NCBI GenBank assembly: GCA_035079385.1
Contig: JAVHKY010000048.1
Coordinates: 1,243,501 to 1,307,500 of the forward strand
Reading direction: 5' to 3'
Length of the DNA stretch: 64,000 nt
Source of the DNA: Aspidiotus rigidus
Lineage: Eukaryota > Arthropoda > Insecta > Hemiptera > Diaspididae
In this document: one piece after another, positions 11,621-22,380 of the stretch
Layout of the letters: each line of letters starts with the position of its first letter
Position numbering within the stretch: position 1 is the stretch's first letter
The notes under the pieces: generated by a model
Databases searched by the model: none
Told to the model about the DNA's origin: nothing
What the model saw: the letters and a program-made list of their open reading frames with translations, nothing else
Translations under genes and position numbers: made by a program

Positions 11621-12005
11621 TATATGAGGAGTTATCTGTCAAAAGGGTACCCGTCAAAGGGGTGCCCTTTTTGTGTATATCCACATTTTTGAATTCACTA
11701 AACCGTTTCCTATCAATATACAAAATTTTGAAAAAACGAAAAATTACATGTACGCTTATGGTCACTCAAGCCCATCTCCATAAAAAGGGCACCCGAGGTA
11801 CACATCCTTATGGAATTGTCCCAGATTCATTTGTCGATCAATTTGAAAAATAATTAGTGATCTGTAAAGATAAAAACACGCAAAATATTTGATTTTTTGA
11901 TAAAATGAATGTGGAATGAGTAATCTGAACATGAAACTTCAAAGAAATATTTTGAAAATCAACTATCGCTCACGGGTGCCCTTTTGACAGATAACTCCTC
12001 ATATA
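11621..12005. mobile_element. MITE with TATATGAGGAGTTATCTGTC termini
   Basis: TATATGAGGAGTTATCTGTC then AAAAGGG at the left end is perfectly inverted at 11,979-12,005. The element is about 385 bp, with no transposase. Terminal TATA overlaps a possible TA target duplication, which would point to a Tc1/mariner-type mobiliser. Confidence 0.7.
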
Positions 12006-12731
12006 CGCATCGAATAGGCTTTGGTCAACGCCTAATTGCAGGTCCGAAGACCGCGTGTGGATAATTTTCGGTAGCTCGTATACGATATGAACCTGATGCT
12101 TATTCAGCTATTCTCGAGCTTCGAACTTCGTATGTTTCTTTCGATATTACAAATAACTTCGATATTACAAATAACTTCGAATCGTCATGACCAAAAATAC
12201 CTATCGCATCACGTAAATGCCTTACATCATAACGTTCAAGGGCTATTTTTTGATCAGTAGTTGGTAGGGTCTTCCTGAGAAAAACAAACATGAGATCTTC
12301 AAGGTCACATACACTCCATTTGTAAAATTATATGGGCATTGAGTTTTTTAAGTAGGTACTGGAATACAGAAGAGCGAAGAACAATTTTTTAGAAACTTGG
12401 AATGTAGGCTACAAGTCAAAAAGATGTCCGGTCTGCCGAGCAGAAGCACGAGCTTGTAATATTGTGGCGTTCTGCAATGAAGCCGCAAGCACCAAGCTTG
12501 CACATGCCGCTAAACTTTTAATAATAGCAGACGCCGCAAGGAAGCGCACTTATTGCTTAACTAGTTTGCCGAATGCGCGCGAACAACCTGGAACATGCTC
12601 GATTGATTGTAAGGACTCTTGCATAACCTGTTTGCCGTTCTAGAAGAAATCTCGAGAATTCCGGAATTAAGGGTGAGACTATAAATAGCCGGTAGCAACC
12701 CGATAAAGCGATTCAGTTGTAATCTTAAAAG

Positions 12732-13767
12732 TAGGGCTTGGAATTTAACTGTTATTTAACTGTTATAACCGTGACCAAAAAAATAAGTATCGATCTTGAC
12801 CGATTGACCAATAACCGTTTCAAAGAATGATCGATAGTTCATAACAGTTATAACCGATATTTTATAACTCTCAAACGGTCATAACAGTTATCCTGACTGA
12901 AATAACAACTGTCAAACTTGCAATAAGGAGAGAAAGCTTCGATTCAGCAATTCAACCTGAGGTTCGGCCCAGCCGTCCAAGACATACTTTTCAGCAGATT
13001 CAGTTTTGACTTTGTAAGTTTGTAGCTGTTGGCTTGTTGCCGTTTGCCGTTCACATTCAGATAACAACAAGAAAGAGCCTTAGTTAGGCACAAACCAATC
13101 AGCGAGAAAGCTTCACCTACATTCAACAAGTTGGACAAAAGATCCTTGTTTTGCTGACTGATTGGTTTGTGACAAAGTACGACCCTTCTGTCTCATGTTA
13201 TCGCCTCATTAGCTCATCGTTGGCTCATTGCAAAGTGTGTATGTTCGACTTAGGACAAAGAAAAAAATGTGTTTCGACTTCCAGTTTCAACAAGATTAAA
13301 CTGTGTTGACTATTGCATTAAAATTTTCAACAATTTTTCTTTATTGATTTATTCTATGGTGCGCTTTCTAATTTTTGTTTGTTCAAATTCTCTTCCACTT
13401 CCACAGATTCTTTTGCCTGAGACTGAGATCTACAGCAAATCTTAGGGCAATTGCTGTATCAATCTTCAAATCAAATCCCTTCAATGTAATGAGAGTTCAA
13501 TGGTCAAGAAACGTGTAAACAATTTATCAAATGTGCAGCTGGTCACAACATCGAAAAAATAATGTTGTACTACACTACTAATACCTAACTTCTTTCAACT
13601 TTTCATTTTCTTTGTGTGACCAAAATTTTTCGGTCATAACAGTTATAACCATTATTTGGCCAACATTTTGACCGTTTGACCGTTATGTCCGATAATCGTT
13701 TCAAATGAAATTTTCTGAGAGTTAGTTGAGATTTAACCGAAAAAAAAAATAACGGTCAAAAGCCCTA
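12732..13767. mobile_element. hAT-type non-autonomous element with 8-bp target duplication
   Basis: Termini are TAGGGCTT and AAGCCCTA, and the flanks carry a perfect 8-bp duplication CTTAAAAG at 12,724-12,731 and 13,768-13,775. Both features are typical of hAT transposons. The subterminal regions contain repeated AACAGTTATAACCG-type words in both orientations, possibly transposase-binding sites. No intact transposase ORF is present. A related sequence begins at 49,742. Confidence 0.85.
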
Positions 13768-15299
13768 CTTAAAAGCGATAGTTAACGTGTTCTCGTTCTT
13801 TAACGCGATTGTGTTACAGTTTAACGGTGTTTAGAAGTGTTGTACTTGCGGTACCAGTAATAAAGCTCGGTTTTCCTAATTGTTCTTTATTATTGGCGTC
13901 AAGAGATATTCAGTGACTGGTAGAACGTCACAATATAATATTCCATCATTCTTAGAATTCTCGCATCAAAAGTATTAATTATGATTACTTATTTACAAGT
14001 ATTATAATGCGTTAGTTGTAAACAATAAGCAGCTACACTACAAGGTAATTAGATAAAAGTGAATGTAAGATACATCACGTTTTCTTCTTTTTCTAAGACA
14101 TCATCAAACTTCACCACTTGTAGCTTAGTGATCTTCAACAATAAAGAAAATAAGCAACAATCAACCACATCAAAACCTTTTGTTCTGGTTCCATTCGCTT
14201 ATCTCTGATTGGTGATTGCTCATTACTTTTTTTGTCAATATTATAAGAGACCCCTTATGCTCTAGTTATGAATACCCATAGTTTTGGTTAGTGATTAGTA
14301 CCAAAATATTCAACAATAAGGAAATTGGTTCTAGTTTTTCTTGACAAAGGTACAGTCGCGCCGTCCATCGTCGGAAATTCTCGGAGGAAAGATGGTAAAA
14401 AAATAAACAAAATAATCTAAAGACAATTTTTCTATTCAAAATTTCTCATTTGCACTTTACCATGTTATTCGCCACGAAATTTGCGCTCATAAGGTGTTTT
14501 TTTGTGTAGACAAGGTGCATTTACTAACAAGAACCCATTGATATTGAACCTATCACCATGAAGAAATATTATAACAAAATAACGATAAAGGGCGTCGAAG
14601 GATCAAATTAGAGTGTATTTCATAATTGAAGAGTATCAGAACACATTCATTATTTAGATATGTACTTATTATTTTTCCCTCTCCTACAATGGTCACAATT
14701 TGAAATATGGTCTTCTAGCACTTAAATATATTATTTAGAGTGTTGACGCATATATATTATGTAGGCGATAATGCCAGAAAAGTTGCATAATTACACAACT
14801 TGTAAAACGTATACTAAATAAGAAAGAGATGAAGAAGAGAGATTTTCTGGCAAAGCCAAATAAATAAAGATTATGTTTCATGTCTACTAACTAACAAACA
14901 ACTTCATTTACATTTCAAGTCCACGCCTGCTTTGTGATGAAATCATGGCCTAGTTTAAGGAATTTTTCTCACAAGGGCGTACGCGGAGCAAGTTCGCCCT
15001 GTGACGAGAATTTAGCATACCTCGCCACGAGTTTTCAGTTTCACAAAAGGTGACTTAAGATGGATGTAATGTAAGTGAAAACAAATAAGAGACGATTTGG
15101 TGTTTGGAAGAAAGACGCGTACGAACTCCTCAAAAATTAGTATATAAACAGTGGGTAAAATGTGGGAAGGAATGAATTAAGCTACGAGTATCATCTTGCT
15201 ATGTAACAATTGAGCTAGTCGATTTGTGTATCTGTACCTGCTGTATTTGTTCATCATTTTACGTGTATCAATCGTAACATGTCAAGTTATATTTCGTGA

Positions 15300-16660
15300 A
15301 TCGACGGGAACGAGGTGCCTCGTCATACGCCCCCACATGGATATCAACATTACTGACGTCATCAGCACATCTTGGGCTCTCCCTCTCTTCCTTACTCTCT
15401 TCTATTCTCGGGATCGCTCACTCCGCTCATCAGCCTCCCGACAGTCTCCATTATACCAGGCTTAATAGTAATAATGCTCGAGTCTCCATCATGCCAGGCT
15501 TCTGGGTCACGCCTCATGACGTCAAACTTGCATACTTGAGAATTGGGGTATTACTCCTTAGTATCCATCTTACTGGGCTATACACGTATTATACTAATAC
15601 TATGCCTACTACTAGCTTCCATGAAACCAGGCCTAACGTAAGCCTAACATACAGCAGTATAGAAGCCTATACTAAAGCGCTTATAGATTACAAGGATGAG
15701 GGGAGGTGGCCTGAACGCGCAGATTTTAGAACCAGGCTCATCGGGTCACGGTTGATGACGTCATGATTGGAGGGGGTCTAGGGGTCACTCCTGATGACGT
15801 CATAGTTTATCATGGAGGAAGAGGAAAGATACAATATACAGGATTATTAGGGGTGGGCACTCGCGGGGGCTATGTGAACTCGCAAATTTTGGAATTAGAG
15901 GCTAGGATTCAGGAAACTTCAGGAAAGACAAAGCGATCTATTTTTTGGGAGGTTACTACTCGCACCATCCGCGATCTACACGGATTTTTTTTGGGCAAGA
16001 ATCCCGTTATTTGATTGTTGGTTTTCATGAAGTCATCACTGACCTTGACGTTATCCAGGACTTGGAAAAATTTCGAGCCTAATCTGACCTTCTGTGGAGG
16101 GGGAAAATTTCAACTATACACTTAGAAGCTAATTTATCAGGACGAAGACTTCGGTTAAACATAAGCTGAGCCTAGAGGAGAATGTTAAGCTGAGTCTCCT
16201 CACTAGTGGGGGAACTCGCTAACTGTTCTGGTGGGTGCATCTTCAGAGAACGTCCGTGTCCGCTTCCATATCCGCGTCCGACTTTGGTGACGTCATAAAT
16301 GTACGTTAGGTTGGGTATGTTGTATCGAAAGCATTCAAGTAGGCTAGATTATAGAACTTGGGTTCGCTGAAACCTGTTTCACCCCTTTGTTCAGCTTGCG
16401 TTTCCAACTATCTGTTCTGCTTTGGAGGAGGTTCATCCTCAGAAAAACGTCCACGTCTAACTTTTGTGACGTCATCAATCTGAGATTATATAACTGTAGA
16501 CTAGCTTTTTCTACCGGGCTATGGAACTTGCGAGTTCTCCGTTGCCATTGCAAAGCTTGCAATTGTTTAGATTAATTTCCAACTCCGGGGGTTACATTTT
16601 CAGGGAACGTCCACAACCGACCTTCAAGACAACGTCAATGGCCTCGATTATTTAAGGATT
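15300..16660. repeat. GC-richer decayed repeat with clustered TGACGTCA palindromes
   Basis: Six exact TGACGTCA octamers lie at 15,354, 15,517, 15,756, 15,795, 16,288 and 16,467. Three are preceded by GGGTCAC with 5-7 bases between. From about 16,200, two to three diverged copies of a unit of about 180 bp can be aligned on TTTCCAACT ... TCAGAGAACGTCC ... TGACGTCA. ORFs of 156 and 83 aa run through it but resemble no family I know and are interrupted. It may be a decayed TE or satellite. TGACGTCA is the palindromic CRE/ATF recognition site, but function here is only inference. Confidence 0.5.
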
Positions 16661-16849
16661 AGAAAAAATTCGTAGTTCTAATCCTCTAAAGAGAGGGAAC
16701 TTGAAAAAATTTAGAGCTATGAACCTCTGTAGTGGAGGCGTTCTGGGAAAGTTGACCTCTGAATTTATAAGCTAGGGTATCACTGTAGACACCACTGGCA
16801 GCAATCTCGCGACGCAGAATCCGGGAAACCTGCTCTATAGGTGGGATTT

Positions 16850-17160
16850 GGTTTTGATATTGAATTCAAAATCGGACTTCCAAAAAGTCTGGATTTTCCG
16901 AGTCCTCCTCCGGTCACATAGTTCAATATTCAAAACTTTTTCAAGTCCGACACTCCTTTATTGGTCGGAATATCTTCAAGTCCCACTTTCATTAGCTACC
17001 AAAAGAGCAAGAAAAGGAGAAAACTTTTTCTTAGAGCCTAATTAGATTGGAGTAGGCCAGTTTTTGCCGGATGGTACGCAGTGGACGCCAGTTCTTCAAA
17101 AAAAGGCCCTTTCCTAAAACAAGTTTCCTGTTAAAAATCAATTTTCTTATTCTACCAACA
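16850..17160. repeat. Dispersed repeat copy (TTTTTGCCGGA ... TTTCCTGTTAAAAATCA)
   Basis: Shares an ordered set of words with 8,400-8,530 and 20,280-20,380: TTTTTGCCGGA, then an ACAAGTTTCCTGTTAAAAA-like end. Copies are diverged and non-coding. Confidence 0.45.
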
Positions 17161-17860
17161 GTATTTAGAAATAGTTTTAAAAATCCCTAATTAAGCAACA
17201 ACCTTGGTAAGTGTTTTCGCGATTTCTCAAAACACGGACCAGTAACTGCGTAGGAGGCGCGTCCCATGGTGAGTGCGAAGCATCGAGCCTGGGACAGCGT
17301 CGTAGTCGCGCCACAAGCATTTAGTCCTAATATACAAAATCCATTCGTAGGCGCACTTTTTTTGCCCGCCCTGTTTTTCATACTTCATGGTGAGCCGATT
17401 TCCTAATAGAGAACCTGTTTTATGAGGGGGGAGGGGTAATTGGGAAAAAAAAGGCCAGACGCCGGATCGTAAAAACGTGAAAAATTTTGACTTTTGAGCT
17501 CAAACTCTCAAGGGAGGAGGAACAAAGTTTAACCTTCATTTGGAGAGATTATGAACGAAGAGACTCTCATAAAGCAGGTAAACCCAAGCATCTAACAAAG
17601 TAGGCTGCAAGTTTTATTTTTTAATCAACTCTATTACGACAATAAAAATCTGATACCTATACAAGTAAACGAACGTCACGAACGAGGCGAGAGCAGCGCC
17701 AATGAAATAGCCGGATTTGAAAGAGAGATTCTGATTCGGTACTACTAATAAAAAACGCGGGAAAACGCTAGTCTACATGTGATTCAAACGATAAATGAAT
17801 TGTGGTTGATATTAGCCAATTAGAGACGCTTATTGGTTTTCTTTGATTAATACTTTGACT

Positions 17861-17914
17861 ATACAATCTAAAAACCAGTGGTAGTCACTGGTTTCTAGTT
17901 TGTATCGTATAGTC
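17861..17914. repeat. Short perfect-stem hairpin
   Basis: CTATACAATCTAAAAACCAG and the inverted CTGGTTTCTAGTTTGTAT flank a short CACTG-type centre. Stem is about 23 bp with few mismatches. It may be a very small MITE or a structural hairpin in intron RNA. Confidence 0.5.
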
Positions 17915-18944
17915 GAAGGATTATTATAGTTACTTCAAATATACGCAGCAAATGTGCACGGTACGGCACAACCCTTGCACATATAAGTAGGACGGATTGC
18001 GAGCATCGTTACTGTATGGACGCCAGCAGTTTCTAGTTTGGTCGCCGACTAGAGTGTTGAACGTATATCATTTATACATCAGAAGTTTCCTGTACCAGCG
18101 AAGATCATCGTGAGTGTTTGGTCGCCAGCTCTCACCGTGTATCTATTGCTTATATCGCATAATATAGTATTGTCTATTGATGGTCGTTGACGGTCGTTCT
18201 GCAAATAACGATCTGGCAAATCCTTGTTACAGAGAAGACCAGCACAAGTATTTGTTCGCCAATACTTGTGGTGTGCGTCAGAATAGCCGAGTGTAATATC
18301 GGCTCTCGTCACGACAAACTTATGGAGGAGAAAGGTGGTGGTTGGTGGGACTTTCTGGGGTTAGCTAAGCCCCTCCTCGCCGCTTTCAAGCGCGCTGCAC
18401 GATTAGAACAGAATAGGGTCATGACAACTCATAATATGCAAAAACTTTTGCTGTAAAATGTAAAATATCATGAAATCATTCGTTAATTGCCTCAATCACC
18501 CACAACGACCGGTACGACGGTCCTAGATGTACAGTACATAGTCTTCTTCAGATATCTCGGGTCGCGCGGTCGTAGCAAAATATTGAGAAAAAGTAACGTT
18601 CTTTAAGAAGAAAAAAAAAAAAAAAAAAATCGAATTTTAATGAAGAACTAGCAGACCGATTTTAATAGAAGATAAAATTAAGGACTATGCGTATTGTGTA
18701 TACCGTAATCGCCAACTCCAAAAAGAATAAACACACAATTCTATTTTTTCTTTGAACGTACAAACCATCGTAATGAGACAAAGGAAAACGGGATGCATTT
18801 ATTGGTACGACAAGGGAAAGGCGAGTGAACGACAAAGTCTGCAGGAGTTGCAGTAAATAAATATGTATATTGTACCACGTAATACGACCGCATCAACAAA
18901 ATATGTGAATGATCGACAAATTATCGTTTGCACAAAAATTTTGG

Positions 18945-19580
18945 ACACGTACAGGAAGACTTTTTCACATCATCGCGGTGAACCAGTGCTTCCCGCACGC
19001 TGTGACCTGCTTTCTTGAAATTCACAAACGAATCCCATTGGCCACGTTCAGTCAGGAAAGAGGCTAACATCTGCTTCGTTATTGGTTTATTCCAGCCCGC
19101 AGATGTGAAGAACCGCTTGAAACCAGGTTCACCGTGCGGTGAGGTGAGGTGAGGTTAGGTTGTTTAGTGCTTTCCTGTTTTCTGACGCCCAATGGTACGC
19201 GGCTGTCCATATTTTCAGTATAATATCAGGTGACTCAGCAAAGAAAATACAATTGGCGGAAGCTGGATCACGCTGCTTCGACCAGTCGATAACCAAATCA
19301 AGTAGGTGATTGACAAATTACCCCACTGGGAGTCTCTCCCGGAACGTATGAGCTTTTTTGATGGTCGCATTCAACCCCTCCGGGCCATTATTTGTAGCCG
19401 GGTAGCCAGCAGCCGCGCCTTTATAACACTGCGCGTCCTTTTCGATACAGTTTTCTTGAAATACGCTACAAATATTGGCAGCTTTTTGTTTCACTTTTCA
19501 ATGAACAACTGTGCGGCCTTTTCAAATGTACCTCTGTCCTTCGAAGTTTGTAACACGGCAATGACACCAGAGGTGTAATT
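18945..19580 (-). pseudogene. MULE (Mutator-like) transposase C-terminal remnant
   Basis: Translation of the minus strand gives, in order, a TNNGPEGLNATIKKAHTFRE-like segment (about 19,400-19,340), a WTAAYHWASENRKA-like segment (about 19,200), and near 18,960 a CTCPKFLCK segment. This is the layout of the C-terminal half of MULE transposases: the TNNG.E..N..IK...T.R motif after the catalytic core, then a W.AA..W segment, then the start of a SWIM zinc finger (C-x-C). Stops and frameshifts break the frame. The DDE core is absent, so this is a dead fragment inside an intron of the BTB gene. Confidence 0.6.
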
Positions 19581-19635
19581 CTGATTCATGATTCATGTCT
19601 AGAGCTGTTCATACATACAAAATAGCTTCACATAC

Positions 19636-19712
19636 ATTGTCGTCTAAACGACTAAAATTTGAAGTTCCTTTTCCTTTCTTTACTGTTCCATATGTGTCGT
19701 CTAAACGACTTT
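19636..19712. repeat. Duplicated GTCGTCTAAACGACT hairpin words
   Basis: The 15-mer GTCGTCTAAACGACT, which can form a 5-bp stem with a short loop, occurs twice about 57 bp apart (near 19,640 and 19,697). It may be the remnant ends of a small element. Confidence 0.4.
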
Positions 19713-20179
19713 CCTTGGGGTACCGAAATATATTTCCCAAGGAAAACACATAGGCACGTAACTTTTTAATTAAATCACCAAGTTACAAAACTTCTTAGAT
19801 CGAATGTTTATAATGAACTCGGGTTGAACGTTATACAAATGACGAAAAACAAAATTAGAGAGAAAGTAACACACTTAGAGGGTGCATTTCAGTCTCAAAT
19901 CGCCTGAAAAATTACGCCCGAAACTTTTTCTTTTTCATTTTTTCCGTGACTGTGCAAGATTGAATTGTTTTTGAAAAGTCCGAATTATATCTTTGGAAAA
20001 ATCGTTTCCCATTCATAGGACAAATACTATCTATCTACTCTTATTCTTAGTGTGAATGGCTGTATACGCCTATTATCGCGTGTTATTATAACAATTCTGT
20101 GTGTAAAGAGCGATTGTGAATGATGATTGGTTGCCCAGAGAGCATATGTACCTTTTTTTGCCATTTGTAGAGTAGCATG

Positions 20180-20385
20180 GTTTTTGTAGAATATTGCGAG
20201 AGGGAAAAATTGAAATCAAGGGCTTCCTTGACGAATTTGAACGAGAAATTTAGAAACCCTTTTCTGCAAAAATGGAAATTTTCTTCGAAGGCTAATTGGA
20301 TTTGGGTAGTTCAGTTTTTGCCGGACAGCAAACGTCAAATCCTTCTCTTATACAATAAGTTCCCTGTTGAAAATCACTTTTTAGA
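20180..20385. repeat. Dispersed repeat copy (third member)
   Basis: Related to the copies near 8,450 and 17,100 by the ordered words GCTAATTGGATT, CAGTTTTTGCCGGA and AAGTTCCCTGTTGAAAATCA. It is diverged, and the 89-aa ORF across it is not conserved. Confidence 0.4.
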
Positions 20386-21804
20386 AAATTCTCAGTCAAA
20401 CAAAAACCTGGAGCGTACAAAGCACGAGCTTGTGATAGCGCCGTAGGCCTAGCCACTAGGCGCGCCACAACCGGCTAGTAACTAATAATTATAAAGGATT
20501 GCGAGAAAAAAAAAAAAAAAATCAGCAAAGATAAGGCCCCGCTCTATATAGTGATAATTACGACCATTTCAACAACCATAATTGCAGCAGCCAATTGTGT
20601 TCACTCTGCGACCACGCGGCAAACAAAACCTGGATTGTCAGATTTTAACGTGGCATGACGTTAATTCTTCGGGTTGGTCTTGTTGAGGATAGTGGAACCC
20701 ACTTCATCTTTCTCTTATTATACGCGTACTCATAGATTACTGTGCCGTACTCACTGTAACGGATCAACCGCATATTCTTGGCTGTCAATAGTACTTTGAA
20801 AGATACGAGATTATTTTGATAATATTTCTCATCGTTCTGAGTCAGTCGATGATTAGGAAAGATTACAGTTGAAAAATACAGCGCATTTTCCAACCGTCCG
20901 TCAACAGGCCTTCCTATTTGTTGCAGTGGAAACAAAAAATACAAACTAAAATTTTCAATTGAACCGCACTCACTAACATAAAAGTTGTGCAAGTACCGTA
21001 CCGTACACACAAGGGAAAATAAATTTTACTAACGGAGGAAAACATAGTATCATCGTGTTTAGAGCGAACACCTTTATTTTTCTCCATCGGACAACAAAAA
21101 TTTCCCCGGTTAACCCTTATACAAATATGAAGTTGGAACAATGATTTCTACATGAAAATCCCCCTTCCACTTTTAGTTGGGATGTCAACTACTCACGTGA
21201 ATACGTTTTTATTGACAATGAATAAACTGTGTCATATTTCTCAACTACTAAACCTCGACATCAGATAACGGCGAATCACGAGTTGCGGCCGAAAAAGACG
21301 TTTTACTATGAATTGTGGCCCAGTCAAAAATTACGACATAAGAATTGCGGCCTCTCTAGAAAAATGGAGCATTGAATGGGATCTTGAAAACAGTACAGTA
21401 CAATTTAACTGAAATACTAATTTGAAAAATATGTGTATGGGTCTACATTTTGATTGAAGTAGCTTAATAAAATATTCAAACTTTTAGGCGGTAAAAACTT
21501 TCGAGAAAGTAGGCGTACAAATTCAAATCGGGTAATTTCTTTTTCATCTAATTGTGCTATTGTTTCGGCAATGAAATTCTCTTTTCGGCATGCTGCAGGG
21601 GAAGACCTACTCCTCATCTTGATGTAAGATATGTCTTGCACCTCCAATAGTGCATTGGTTAGTAAAAAAAGGTGAGGATGGCTGAACTAAATAATTTATG
21701 GAATTATGATGCAAGTGTTCGTCAGGACCAAAAATTATGTTGACACGCGAAAAAGATTGATTCACCCTGAAAGTCGTTCATTAATCTAATCACAAATGAG
21801 ATGA

Positions 21805-22379
21805 GAAAAAGGGGTTTTTCGATTATACGAATCTACTTTATTAGTTGCTTATACAAGAGTACTTTCGGGTGTTATCCCATCATCAGTTGTGTCGCAACTG
21901 GCGAACAAGGCTTTAACCATGATTTTTCGAGTATAACACTGTGATCTTATTGGCTATAACAATACTGTGTTGTGATTGGTTCACTTCTTGGAAACTTATT
22001 CTTACAATAATATGACATTGTGTTCTTATTGGCTAAAACATACTGCTTTGTGATTGGTTCAATCTATTGTTCTAGATGCTGCGTTTCTATTGGCTACCTG
22101 GATTCCTTCCGTCTCATTGGTTGGTTTCGTTCTTCTTCTCTCGTCCAATCACCAGGCCGAACAATTTTTCGCTGTCAAATGTGATTACATTGTTCAAGAG
22201 GCAGGCTTTCTTCCTCTTGGCTTTTGCAATCTCCATTTGTTCCCAGAGTTTTCTTCTCTTTGTGCGATTCTCTACGTGTATGACTTCAAATATTTCCTCT
22301 CCATCGTGGTTTTCCTCGTTACAGTGTTTCCCAAACATAGACTTGCCATCTTCTTTCTCCCTCGACGTTTTGTGCTCCT
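21805..22379 (-). repeat. Left inverted arm of the Penelope-like element
   Basis: Inverted copy of 23,807-24,381, equal in length (575 bp). It carries a hammerhead-like sequence at 21,844-21,898 and a cluster of CCAAT words. ATTGG (CCAAT on the minus strand) is found at 21,949, 21,975, 22,028, 22,053, 22,089 and 22,116, with one CCAAT at 22,145. Two of the ATTGG pairs belong to a tandem duplication of about 78 bp. Confidence 0.9.
21844..21898 (-). ncRNA. Hammerhead ribozyme copy in the left arm
   Basis: Exact inverted partner of 24,288-24,342, with the same core boxes CTGATGA and GAAA, the AGTACT palindrome and the GTTGC/GCAAC outer stem. A transcript spanning the whole element in plus sense would contain one sense and one antisense copy. 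Confidence 0.82.
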
Positions 22380-22380
22380 G

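Noticed and set aside
15296..15766. 156-codon ORF in the TGACGTCA cluster
   Set aside because: Lies in decayed repeats, has low-complexity Ser/Leu composition and no recognisable family.
19138..19162. GGTGAGGTGAGGTTAGG as telomeric repeat
   Set aside because: Only one TTAGG-like word, within a short GGTGA tandem; no TTAGG array.
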